From positions 1 to 6,861 of the forward strand of contig WFNQ01000065.1 in the NCBI GenBank assembly GCA_015488565.1: a DNA stretch of 6,861 nt. The letters run 5' to 3'. The notes below the pieces were generated by a model that did no database searches, was not told the origin of the DNA, and saw nothing but the letters and a program-made list of their open reading frames with translations. The position numbers were made by a program, and so were the translations under genes. The stretch is from Thiomicrorhabdus sp. Lineage in GTDB: Bacteria > Pseudomonadota > Gammaproteobacteria > Thiomicrospirales > Thiomicrospiraceae. This document shows, in pieces, positions 1-6,792 of the stretch; position 1 is the first letter of the stretch; every line of letters starts with the position of its first letter.

Positions 1-652
1 CACCAAAGCTGGATGGAATGGTCGAAACCCTTAAATCCACGGCTCTCCCACCTAATTCAAGGGCAATACGTCCATCTTGTGGCAAACGCTTTTCGGCAAT
101 GTCCAACCGAGCCATAACTTTAATACGGGAAACCAACATACCTGATAATACGGCTTTAGGTGTAAAAATAGTGCTCAAAACACCATCGACTCGGAAACGG
201 ATACGCAATTGATTTTCGAACGGTTCAATATGTACATCCGATGCGTTGGCGCGAATGGCTTCAGACAAAATCGCATTAAGCAGTTTAATAATGGGCGCTT
301 CATCGGCACTGTCTAATAAATCTTCAGGTTCACCCAACTCAGAAAATATCGTGGCCAAATCTTCCGTTTCAATGGAATCAATGGACTCCATTGAACTTTG
401 TCCGCTACCAGAGTAGCTGGCTTGAATTTTTTTCTCAAATGCGTCTTCGGAAAGTTGTTCAAACAAAGTGCCTTGTGTGCACTCCTCTTCCAGCGTCGCA
501 TCATCCGACACCTCCAATAAACGTCGCTGTACTTCCTGCAGTGCCACGAGCGGAGTATTTTGAGTATAAAACACTTTTGGCTCAGCACTTAAACCCGTGC
601 TTAACACCAGTTCATTTTTTCGAGCAAAGCTAAATGGTAATATCTGACTCAT
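1..652 (-). CDS. gspE: Type II secretion ATPase GspE, N-terminal part (cut by window edge)
   Basis: GspE is the cytoplasmic hexameric ATPase of the T2SS. It docks on GspL and drives assembly of the pseudopilus that pushes substrates through the secretin. I translated 217 codons from the ATG at 652 to the window edge. The N terminus MSQILPFSFARKNELVL matches the N1E domain (LPFSFA motif, residues 5-10). The start of the conserved ATPase half follows with DEAPIIKLLNAILSEAI (about 117-133), ASDVHIEPF (137-145), IRFRVDGVL (151-159), LDIAEKRLPQDGRI (183-196) and VDLRVSTIPSS (205-215), all hallmarks of GspE/PilB-type ATPases and very like Vibrio EpsE. Walker A, the Asp boxes, Walker B and the zinc-binding Cys motif lie outside the window, so catalytic competence cannot be judged. 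The ATG overlaps the gspD stop as ATGA, and no strong Shine-Dalgarno is seen, so translational coupling to gspD is likely. The stretch before LPFSFA is shorter than in Vibrio EpsE. GspE rather than PilB is supported by the gspC-gspD context. Confidence 0.95.
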   Translation of the reverse strand, partial: MSQILPFSFARKNELVLSTGLSAEPKVFYTQNTPLVALQEVQRRLLEVSDDATLEEECTQGTLFEQLSEDAFEKKIQASYSGSGQSSMESIDSIETEDLATIFSELGEPEDLLDSADEAPIIKLLNAILSEAIRANASDVHIEPFENQLRIRFRVDGVLSTIFTPKAVLSGMLVSRIKVMARLDIAEKRLPQDGRIALELGGRAVDLRVSTIPSSFG

Positions 653-2754
653 AAGCCCAGTAACTCTGCCGTTGTGTCAGATAAATTGCCTTTATTTTTA
701 GACGATTCAAGAGGCTTAATCGATACAGCATTTGAAACCAGTGGTGGAACATTTAAGGAGGCTACTGGCGGATTCGTTGTGGTAGACGTTGAAGAGCCTC
801 GCCACTGTTGTAGCGTAGGTAAACGTGGTCTTAACTCCTCATCAGGTAATAAGCGACTGCCTTTTTTATCTAATAATTGTGTCTGCTCTTTTTCCATATA
901 ACTGTATTTTTTCTGACTGTAATAATCACTGGTTTCATTGTTACGAATAATTACAGGGCGTAAAAACACCATTAAATTCACTTTTTCACGTGATGTTGAT
1001 GTGGAACGAAACAAGCCTCCAAGCCACGGTAAATCCCCAAAAAATGGAACTTTGGACTCGTTCTGAGTCTCTTTTTCATTAATTAATCCTCCGAGCACCA
1101 CGATATTACCGTCACCGACAATTACGCGTGTTTTAATTTGACGTTTGGTGGTTTGCAAATCAACGGCTTCTCCCTTAGGCAACACATCAGATATCTCTTG
1201 ATCAATGTCTAAATAGATCTCATTTCCTTCGTTAATTTGTGGCTTTACTTTTAACTTAAGCCCCACGTTCTTGCGTTCTATGGTATTAAATGGGTTGGTT
1301 GCGGCGTTATTACCACTGGTAAAACTGCCTGTTTGAAACGGCACTTCACGGCCGACAACAATTTCCGCTTCTTCATTGTCTAACGTCAAAATAGATGGCG
1401 TGGCTAAGATATTGGACGAGGAATCACTGTTTAGTGCCGAAATCAACGCGCCCCAACCTTGATCACCAGCGGCGTTCAATCCACCTGAGCCAATCGTAAA
1501 GCCACGACCAATTAAATCCGCTTGCGCAGTCGCGGCCGCTTCCGCCGTTTGGCCTAATAAACTCGGCAATGCCCCAGAAAAATTAACAATCCCTGCGGCA
1601 CTTTGACCCAGCAATGCCCACTCAACGCCTAAATTAGCCGCCCTATCTTCTGATAGTTCCACAAAAATGGCCTCAATTAAAACTTGTGCACGACGAATAT
1701 CGAGCTGTTTAATCACACCTTTTAAGGTATTTACAATCGCCGTTGGTGCGCTAATCACCAATGCATTCATTCGTTCGTCCGCTTCAATGCTGATTTGGTC
1801 TTTTAACTGCTTTGAACTTAAGGAACGAGTCGGAGTGGGTACAGAGTCACCACTAGCGCCATTACCTGAGTTCGCCTCACTTTTTGCCGAATTTAAAATG
1901 GCACGATTCCCAGCGACTTTTCGTAGCACCTCTGCAATTTCAGTGGCTTTGGCATAACGTAAATAAATAACCTGAACCTGACTTTCCGATTCAACTTTCA
2001 CATCCAAGTGGGCAATCAGTGCGCGTAGAATAATTCGCTTTTGCTCATCACCACTTAAAATTAAACGATTGGAACGCGCATCAAAACTGACCTTAACGGC
2101 ACTACTTTTAGAACCCGTTGGCTTACCAATAATGCCCTTAATCGTTTTGCTTAATTCTTCTGCCGAAGAATTTAATACCGTAATCACTTCATAATGACCC
2201 AAGGTATCCACGTCCACACGTTTTAGGATATGCTTGAGTCGTTTAATATTAGAGACCACATCAGTCACAATAAGCTTATTGCTGTCTGATAACGCCACTA
2301 AATGCCCCTCTTTAGCAATCAAAGGTCTTAATACGGCCACCAACTTAGTCGCTTCAACATTCTTAACGCCAATCACTTCCGTGACCCAATCATCGTTGGT
2401 TAAATCATTAGAACGATAGGGAAACTGGTCACGTGCCATGTTAGCTGGAATAATTTTAATGGCACTATCACCTTCAATCGCCGCATAACCATGCACTCGC
2501 AATACCGCCAATAACGACTGATACAGCTCACTAGGTTTCATCCCTGCGGGGGCAATAAAGGTCACTTTTCCTTTCACACGAGGATCAATGATAATGTTAT
2601 AACCCGATATTTTAGCCACCGCCTCAATAACCGTTCGAATATCCACCTGCTTAAAATTTTGCTTTAAGGCTCCTTCAGCCATCGCTGTATGAATACTGCC
2701 CAAAGAGACCATTAGACTGAAAACACCCATGGTTAACCAACGAATTTTTTTCAT
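649..2754 (-). CDS. gspD: Type II secretion outer-membrane secretin GspD
   Basis: GspD forms the multimeric outer-membrane channel through which folded T2SS substrates leave the periplasm; its N0 domain contacts GspC. From the ATG at 2754 the product is 701 aa. It starts with a clear Sec signal peptide: MKKIRW, a hydrophobic core at about 7-20, and AMA|EGAL cleavage near residue 26. Domains in order are N0 (about 28-100, NFKQVDIRTVIEAVAKISG), N1 (about 125-190), N2 (about 188-255), N3 with a Gly/Ser-rich insertion (about 260-350), and the secretin barrel (about 356-603). Barrel motifs are VLIEAIFVEL, ATPSILTLDNEEAEIVVG, NPFNTIERKNVGLKLKV, VVLGGLI, KVPFFGDLPWLGGLF and LMVFLRPVII. A Ser/Thr/Pro-rich tail of about 100 residues follows (S-domain region). 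The length is slightly above the usual 650-680. An in-frame ATG at 2823 would add 23 residues ahead of the signal peptide, but it lies inside a palindromic repeat, so I prefer 2754. An AGGA sits 11 nt upstream of 2754, a rather long spacing. Confidence 0.95.
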   Translation of the reverse strand: MKKIRWLTMGVFSLMVSLGSIHTAMAEGALKQNFKQVDIRTVIEAVAKISGYNIIIDPRVKGKVTFIAPAGMKPSELYQSLLAVLRVHGYAAIEGDSAIKIIPANMARDQFPYRSNDLTNDDWVTEVIGVKNVEATKLVAVLRPLIAKEGHLVALSDSNKLIVTDVVSNIKRLKHILKRVDVDTLGHYEVITVLNSSAEELSKTIKGIIGKPTGSKSSAVKVSFDARSNRLILSGDEQKRIILRALIAHLDVKVESESQVQVIYLRYAKATEIAEVLRKVAGNRAILNSAKSEANSGNGASGDSVPTPTRSLSSKQLKDQISIEADERMNALVISAPTAIVNTLKGVIKQLDIRRAQVLIEAIFVELSEDRAANLGVEWALLGQSAAGIVNFSGALPSLLGQTAEAAATAQADLIGRGFTIGSGGLNAAGDQGWGALISALNSDSSSNILATPSILTLDNEEAEIVVGREVPFQTGSFTSGNNAATNPFNTIERKNVGLKLKVKPQINEGNEIYLDIDQEISDVLPKGEAVDLQTTKRQIKTRVIVGDGNIVVLGGLINEKETQNESKVPFFGDLPWLGGLFRSTSTSREKVNLMVFLRPVIIRNNETSDYYSQKKYSYMEKEQTQLLDKKGSRLLPDEELRPRLPTLQQWRGSSTSTTTNPPVASLNVPPLVSNAVSIKPLESSKNKGNLSDTTAELLGL

Positions 2755-2778
2755 GTTTACTTTATTCCTATTCAATCC

Positions 2779-2834
2779 TATTACCCAAATCCTTACATAG
2801 AAACGAAAACCTAGTGTAAGCATTTAGGGTATTA
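2779..2834 (-). repeat. 56-bp imperfect palindrome, copy A, between gspC and gspD
   Basis: On the plus strand the left arm begins TATTACCCAAATCCTTACA (2779-2797). The right arm TGTAAGCATTTAGGGTATTA (2815-2834) is its near-complete reverse complement. Inner TAG/CTA pairs close a 10-nt loop (AAACGAAAAC). Only a few mismatches and bulges interrupt the stem, so the gspCD transcript should carry a long hairpin here. No T-tract follows on either strand, so it does not look like an intrinsic terminator. A second copy lies at 6729-6784: the left arm of 19 nt is identical, and the whole element aligns best when one copy is inverted (about 46 of 58 columns identical by hand). It is probably a small dispersed intergenic repeat (REP/MITE-like); family unknown. 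Copy A supplies the ATG at 2823 and the false N-terminal extension of gspD. Confidence 0.75.
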
Positions 2835-2860
2835 CCTGTTTAGTTCCCAGATAACAAAAA

Positions 2861-3733
2861 CTAATTTAACTCTACAACTAAAAACTCGACTTGCCCTTGA
2901 CGCTCAACTTCCATTTCCAATACAGGTTCATTTAAAACCTTTATCCATAACCGTGGCTTTTGAGTTAGTTGAGCAATAGATCGTCCATTCACCATTTTCA
3001 AAACATCGCCCGCCTTAAGCCCGAGTTCATTAAACAGTTCGGCATCTTTTTTAGGCCACAATTTCATGCTGGTATCATGTTTTCCAGCATTGATTAATTG
3101 AAAACGCACATATTGCATGATTTTCATCGGTGATTTTTTTAACTCTTTTTTTAAGCTATTAAGCTCACTACCGACCTCTTTCTGATCATTTAAACCAAAT
3201 GCATTCGATTCCAATAGTTCATTTGACTCACTCATCATTAATTTTTCGAGCACCCCATTATGATCAATGACGACATAATCGGAATAAACGGCTTCCAAAT
3301 ACACTCGCGCTTGAATCTCTTCACCAACCGAGGCCAAAAGCGTTTTCGCCCCCGATTTAATAATGACAAGCCCCTTATCATCTGGCAACGCCACAATACC
3401 GAGTACCACTAGGTTTAAGCTCGTTTCAGTTACATCACCGCGATTATCTTGATGTAAGGCAGAGGGTTCCGCCAACTGATGTCCAAATAAATCAATAGAA
3501 AGCATGCGCACAGAGGTGGGAGGGTTGGAAGGGGTATTTTGCTGAATAACTGGCGAACTTAATGGGGCTGGAGAGGATAGCGAAAAAGAGAGCATTGACC
3601 CCAGCAACCACCCAATTAGAAGCACGGTAAAAACCAAAACTATTCGAGAAAAATAGTGGCTTAAAGAAACCAGATCAAAACGAGAGAACCACATAGACAT
3701 GAAGAGAGCAAAACCCCTAAAAAGTAAACGCAT
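2861..3733 (-). CDS. gspC: Type II secretion inner-membrane protein GspC
   Basis: GspC is a bitopic inner-membrane protein that links the GspL/GspM platform to the secretin and takes part in substrate recognition. The 290-aa product has a short basic cytoplasmic N terminus and one transmembrane segment (about 30-52, RIVLVFTVLLIGWLLGSML). A Ser/Pro linker follows (53-75), then the homology region (about 77-167) with LSIDLFGHQLAEPSAL, SLNLVVLGIVALPDDKGLVII and VIDHNGVLEKLMM. After a second linker comes a C-terminal PDZ-like domain (about 193-290) containing KLWPKKDAELFNELGLKAGD and VNGRSI. Length and order fit canonical GspC with a PDZ rather than a coiled-coil C terminus. The start is uncertain: the ATG at 3733 has no Shine-Dalgarno (upstream is T-rich, with an in-frame TAG soon after TATAAT). 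An ATG at 3700 (Met12) has AGGGG upstream but at a long 13-nt spacing. Both keep the membrane segment. It is the first gene of the T2SS operon visible here. Confidence 0.93.
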   Translation of the reverse strand: MRLLFRGFALFMSMWFSRFDLVSLSHYFSRIVLVFTVLLIGWLLGSMLSFSLSSPAPLSSPVIQQNTPSNPPTSVRMLSIDLFGHQLAEPSALHQDNRGDVTETSLNLVVLGIVALPDDKGLVIIKSGAKTLLASVGEEIQARVYLEAVYSDYVVIDHNGVLEKLMMSESNELLESNAFGLNDQKEVGSELNSLKKELKKSPMKIMQYVRFQLINAGKHDTSMKLWPKKDAELFNELGLKAGDVLKMVNGRSIAQLTQKPRLWIKVLNEPVLEMEVERQGQVEFLVVELN

Positions 3734-3750
3734 TAAAATACAAAAAAACT

Positions 3751-3779
3751 ATTATAAATGCTTACTTATAGGATAAGTA
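3751..3779 (-). promoter_or_regulatory. Candidate sigma-70 promoter for gspC
   Basis: A perfect TATAAT reads on the minus strand at 3756-3751, 17 nt upstream of the gspC ATG. At 17-nt spacing the -35 hexamer would be TACTTA (3779-3774), a poor match to TTGACA, and there is no extended -10 TG. Transcription would start near 3744, giving a leader of only about 10 nt with no Shine-Dalgarno. The -35 area coincides with a short palindrome (3763-3779), so activator or repressor binding is possible. The evidence is the -10 match and position only. Confidence 0.35.
3763..3779. repeat. 7-bp perfect inverted repeat with 3-bp spacer upstream of gspC
   Basis: TACTTAT (3763-3769), spacer AGG, ATAAGTA (3773-3779). 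It overlaps the spacer and -35 position of the candidate gspC promoter, where an operator would sit. It is not a convincing terminator for the MCP gene: the stem is all A/T except one pair, and the nearest T-run on the minus strand starts about 14 nt past it. Confidence 0.4.
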
Positions 3780-3816
3780 CCTAAGTTTTAAATAAATTCT
3801 AGATATTTACGCTCCT

Positions 3817-6678
3817 CTAAACTTTAAACTTAGAGACATTATCAATTAAATCATCCGCCGCTCTAATCATCTGCTCTGTCGTCGTGTAGGTTTCTGATAC
3901 CAGTGCCGAGTTTTGCTGTGTTACCGAATCAATCGACGTAATCGCACTGTTAACTTGTTTAACACCCTCTGCCTGCTCTTGAGACGCCACTGTAATTTCA
4001 GATACAATCTGCTTCATTCGTTCGGTTTCAGACGTAATTTTTTCTAAATGTGCATTCACTGTATTGACCTTTATCACGCCCCCTTCAATGGCCTCAGAGG
4101 TTTTTTCAACCAACACATTAATCTCTTTTGCTGCTTCAGCAGATTTACCCGCAAGGCTGCGCACTTCTGCCGCAACCACGGCAAATCCTCGCCCATGTTC
4201 TCCCGCTCTAGCCGCTTCAACCGCCGCATTTAACGCCAATAAATTGGTTTGAAATGCAATACTGTCAATTAAGCTTGTAATACTGCTAATTTGTTCAGAG
4301 GCTTCTTTAATTCCCTGCATTGCACCTTGGGTTTCGTTCATCGTTTGATTGGCCTCTTCCAAAATAGCCGATTGCTCACTGGCAATATCGGCAGACACCT
4401 TGGTTGATTCAAGGTTACTTTCAACTTGAGCAGAGGTTTGCTCCATTGCCGAAGCCGTTTGCTCTAAAGAGCTCGCTTGCTCACGGGTACGTTCATTTAA
4501 CTGCTCCGTACCACTGGCAACCGATTTTGCCGAATTTTGGACATTGTCAGCAATGCCTTTCACATTTGAAATCACCTCTTTTAAGTCTGCAACCGCTTGA
4601 TTAATGGCCTGCTTGGCCTCATCAATTTTATATTCGTAAGGATTGGAAATAGCTTGCGTAAAATCACCCGCGGCAATACGTTTTGCCGCTGAAACAATGT
4701 CATCAAACCCTTTACCAAGATTATCCATTGACGTGTTAATAATCGCTGTTAAGGCTTGAATATCTCCGCTGGTTTTGGCATCAATACGTTGTGAAAGATC
4801 ACCTTTAGACACTTGAATCATCACTCGGTCGATCTCTTTAAAGACCGTAGAAAGCTCATGCATGGTATTTTTTGCCGACTCAACAATCTCATAATACTCT
4901 CCTTTTAAATCATTGCTGTGCTCATGGCTAAACTCACCATTTCGCAAATCCAATAAGACGGTATTAATTTGAGCAAAGGTATTTTGCAACCCATCCATTG
5001 TGGCATTGAGCTGGTCTTTAATAATTAAAAAATCCGCTTTATAATCCGTTGTAACCCGCTTGGTAAGATCCCCTTTAACAATATTGCTTAATGCATTTGA
5101 ACTGTCACTCATGACCTGTTGAAAGAGCGACACTTGCTTATTGTAAGCTCGCCCTAAATCGGCCATTTCATTGTGACCAATCACATCGGCACGTTTAAAT
5201 AAATCACTGGAACTCACCGCATCCGACACCTGTTCTTCCATTCGCTTAATCGGACGAATCAATAATAGCCAAACCAAAAGAAGCAATGACATTGCGGTAA
5301 TAATGGTGGCGACCGTCACACCAAAAAACGTCCCCTCAACCACCGCTAAATTTTTATCCAAATACGATTCAAACTCTTTTCCGTCAATACTGACAATAAT
5401 ACTTCCAATCGTATCCCCTCTCACATCTAAAACAGGACGTGAAATATGTAAATACCCATTTTGATACAGCACACCATCCTTAACGAGGTGATCAATGGAA
5501 AGTGCTTTCAGAAGGCTCACTTGTTTCGCCGTTTTAGCATCCTCCGTTGAGAATGCGCTATCCAGATAATATTTAGCGTCCTGCCCTATTTTCAAGCTTT
5601 TATCATTTATTCGAGCAGGCACTTGTTGTACATACTTATCTGCAACAGCAACCAACAGCAACCCACTCGATAAGGTTTCTATCGCCTTTTTAATCGCATT
5701 AAAGTCTTGGTTCATTTCAGCCACACCAACAAGGTTGCCTTCAAAGTGCAACGGAATAGCAGACTTAAGCGTGACCCCCTCTTTTTCTAGCACAAAAAAG
5801 GAGCCTGGCTTATCCTGTTTCAATGTCTCACTAACATAAAGCCGAGCAACCGGAATAATGTCTTGTTCCTCCTCAGACACCCATGAACGATACATGGAAT
5901 TACCTTCGGCATCAAACACTTGCATCGCAATATTTTGTAAAACCGAATTTTTCTTGTAGTGCTCGTTAATGCCATTAAACTCATCCACCAAGGTATCAAT
6001 ATCCAACTCATCCACCGCACTACGAACAAATTCTGATTTTGTTAACCCAACCAAATTGGTCTCACCAATTAACTTGTTTTTATCAATCAACCCCTCTAAC
6101 TCTGCCTCTAAGGTTTTAGAGTAACTTTGAATGGAAGCATCCAACACACTTTTCTTTTGAGCTTGCCCATTAATAAAAGCCACCACTAAAATTAAGACTG
6201 AAGTAAATACCGCCGCCACAATCATCATCGGTAAAAAGTTTAATTTAAACGCCCTCCCTACTGTGGCCATAAAAAAAGAGGACACAACCGTACCTTCAAC
6301 CACTCTTTTTTTGCCACGCTCAACGTCTTCAAAATCTTTTTTAACACGCTGCATCTCTTCTGGCGTCAATAAGCGCTTAACCGCACTATATCCTTGATAA
6401 TTATCTTTGGAGCCTAATGGAAACAAGGTAACGGACAGATAAACATCCGACCCTGATTTATTTTTTTCTATCGTATAACCATGATAAGGCTGACCCGCAT
6501 TCAATACGGCCATCAAATCCTCTTGAAACGGCCGGGGAAATACAGAGGATTGAAAATCATGAATAGAGTGATGAACCATCTCTGACAAAGAATAGCCAAG
6601 CAACTCCAAATAATCCTGGTTTACTTCTACAATCGTTCCTTGAGCATCAACCTTAATCGATGGGCGCAAACTGTTCAT
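3817..6678 (-). CDS. Methyl-accepting chemotaxis protein: PAS, periplasmic Cache-like domain, five HAMP units, MA hairpin
   Basis: A transmembrane chemoreceptor of 953 aa, expected to control CheA through CheW. Domains in order: an N-terminal cytoplasmic PAS (about 6-90; GTIVEVNQDYLELLGYS, FQEDLMAVLNAGQPYHGYTI), Aer-like but with Tyr-His where many Aer-type PAS domains carry Trp after the Pro; an Aer-F1-like linker (about 97-140); TM1 (about 146-170); a periplasmic region of about 280 residues (171-449) resembling double Cache domains (VFDAEGNSMYRSW, SAIPLHFEGNLVGVAE, ISRPVLDVRGDTIGSIIVSI); TM2 (about 451-473); five HAMP units (474-702); and the MA signalling domain (about 703-953). The hairpin tip is AFQTNLLALNAAVEAARAGE (808-827). 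Glu/Gln-rich stretches near 738-750 and 900-926 are possible methylation regions. There is no C-terminal NWETF-like pentapeptide (it ends SKFKV). The ATG at 6678 is chosen because AGAGGA lies 6 nt upstream; a TTG at 6738 would add 20 residues from repeat sequence. The ligand is unknown. The gene is co-oriented with gspC, 83 bp away, without an evident terminator between. Confidence 0.95.
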   Translation of the reverse strand: MNSLRPSIKVDAQGTIVEVNQDYLELLGYSLSEMVHHSIHDFQSSVFPRPFQEDLMAVLNAGQPYHGYTIEKNKSGSDVYLSVTLFPLGSKDNYQGYSAVKRLLTPEEMQRVKKDFEDVERGKKRVVEGTVVSSFFMATVGRAFKLNFLPMMIVAAVFTSVLILVVAFINGQAQKKSVLDASIQSYSKTLEAELEGLIDKNKLIGETNLVGLTKSEFVRSAVDELDIDTLVDEFNGINEHYKKNSVLQNIAMQVFDAEGNSMYRSWVSEEEQDIIPVARLYVSETLKQDKPGSFFVLEKEGVTLKSAIPLHFEGNLVGVAEMNQDFNAIKKAIETLSSGLLLVAVADKYVQQVPARINDKSLKIGQDAKYYLDSAFSTEDAKTAKQVSLLKALSIDHLVKDGVLYQNGYLHISRPVLDVRGDTIGSIIVSIDGKEFESYLDKNLAVVEGTFFGVTVATIITAMSLLLLVWLLLIRPIKRMEEQVSDAVSSSDLFKRADVIGHNEMADLGRAYNKQVSLFQQVMSDSSNALSNIVKGDLTKRVTTDYKADFLIIKDQLNATMDGLQNTFAQINTVLLDLRNGEFSHEHSNDLKGEYYEIVESAKNTMHELSTVFKEIDRVMIQVSKGDLSQRIDAKTSGDIQALTAIINTSMDNLGKGFDDIVSAAKRIAAGDFTQAISNPYEYKIDEAKQAINQAVADLKEVISNVKGIADNVQNSAKSVASGTEQLNERTREQASSLEQTASAMEQTSAQVESNLESTKVSADIASEQSAILEEANQTMNETQGAMQGIKEASEQISSITSLIDSIAFQTNLLALNAAVEAARAGEHGRGFAVVAAEVRSLAGKSAEAAKEINVLVEKTSEAIEGGVIKVNTVNAHLEKITSETERMKQIVSEITVASQEQAEGVKQVNSAITSIDSVTQQNSALVSETYTTTEQMIRAADDLIDNVSKFKV

Positions 6679-6684
6679 ATTGTT

Positions 6685-6690
6685 TCCTCT
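6685..6690 (-). promoter_or_regulatory. Ribosome binding site of the MCP gene
   Basis: AGAGGA on the minus strand with 6 nt (AACAAT) before the ATG at 6678. This strong, well-spaced Shine-Dalgarno fixes the start there rather than at the upstream in-frame TTG at 6738. Confidence 0.8.
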
Positions 6691-6728
6691 TCTATAGCCA
6701 CACGTGATTCGTGCACTCACACTCTCAA

Positions 6729-6784
6729 TATTACCCAAATCCTTACACTGTTTTTCACGTTTCTATATAAGGGTTGGGGTGTTA
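6729..6784 (+). repeat. 56-bp imperfect palindrome, copy B, upstream of the MCP gene
   Basis: The left arm TATTACCCAAATCCTTACA (6729-6747) is identical to the left arm of copy A at 2779-2797. The right arm TATAAGGGTTGGGGTGTTA (6766-6784) is an imperfect reverse complement of it (about 13 of 19 Watson-Crick pairs plus wobbles). Both copies are 56 bp. The central segment (CTGTTTTTCACGTTTCTA) matches the reverse complement of the copy A centre (CTAGGTTTTCGTTTCTA), so this copy appears inverted relative to copy A. It lies in the presumed 5' leader and -10 region of the MCP gene and may shape promoter or leader structure. Confidence 0.7.
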
Positions 6785-6791
6785 TTCTTAA
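6764..6791 (-). promoter_or_regulatory. Weak sigma-70-like promoter candidate for the MCP gene
   Basis: On the minus strand, TTAAGA (6791-6786, 4 of 6 to TTGACA), 16 nt, then TATATA (6769-6764, 4 of 6 to TATAAT). The predicted start is near 6757, leaving a leader of about 80 nt that contains most of palindrome copy B. No sigma-28 motif (TAAAGTTT-N11-GCCGATAA) was found: a TAAAGTT is present, but no GCCGATAA follows at the right distance. Such matches are common in AT-rich DNA. Confidence 0.25.
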
Positions 6792-6792
6792 C

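Noticed and set aside
313..633. Open frames on both strands across the 5' part of gspE
   Set aside because: The correct minus-strand frame gives a clear GspE N terminus continuous to base 1. The other frames lack motifs.
1667..1957. Plus-strand open frame of 96 codons antisense to gspD
   Set aside because: It is a shadow of the secretin N3/secretin region with no domain or initiation signal of its own.
3741..3779. Hairpin plus T-run as an intrinsic terminator of the MCP gene
   Set aside because: The run of seven T starts about 14 nt beyond a weak A/T stem, too far for Rho-independent termination. The region is better read as the gspC promoter.
3815..3835. Small palindrome CTCTAA...TTAGAG over the MCP stop codon as a terminator
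   Set aside because: Only 6 bp pair, mostly A/T, and the downstream sequence is GAGCGTAAATATC without a T-tract.
4048..4252. Two overlapping plus-strand open frames of about 60 codons antisense to the MCP signalling domain
   Set aside because: They lie wholly within a strongly conserved coding region on the other strand, have no recognisable motifs, and reflect codon bias of the sense gene.
6695..6720. CACGTG and CACG-AATCA-CGTG motif in the MCP leader
   Set aside because: It is a 4-bp stem only, with wobble extension. It is too short to call an operator or RNA element.
6679..6738. TTG start at 6738 extending the chemoreceptor by 20 residues
   Set aside because: The extension begins in palindrome copy B and has no good ribosome binding site, while the ATG at 6678 has AGAGGA at 6 nt.
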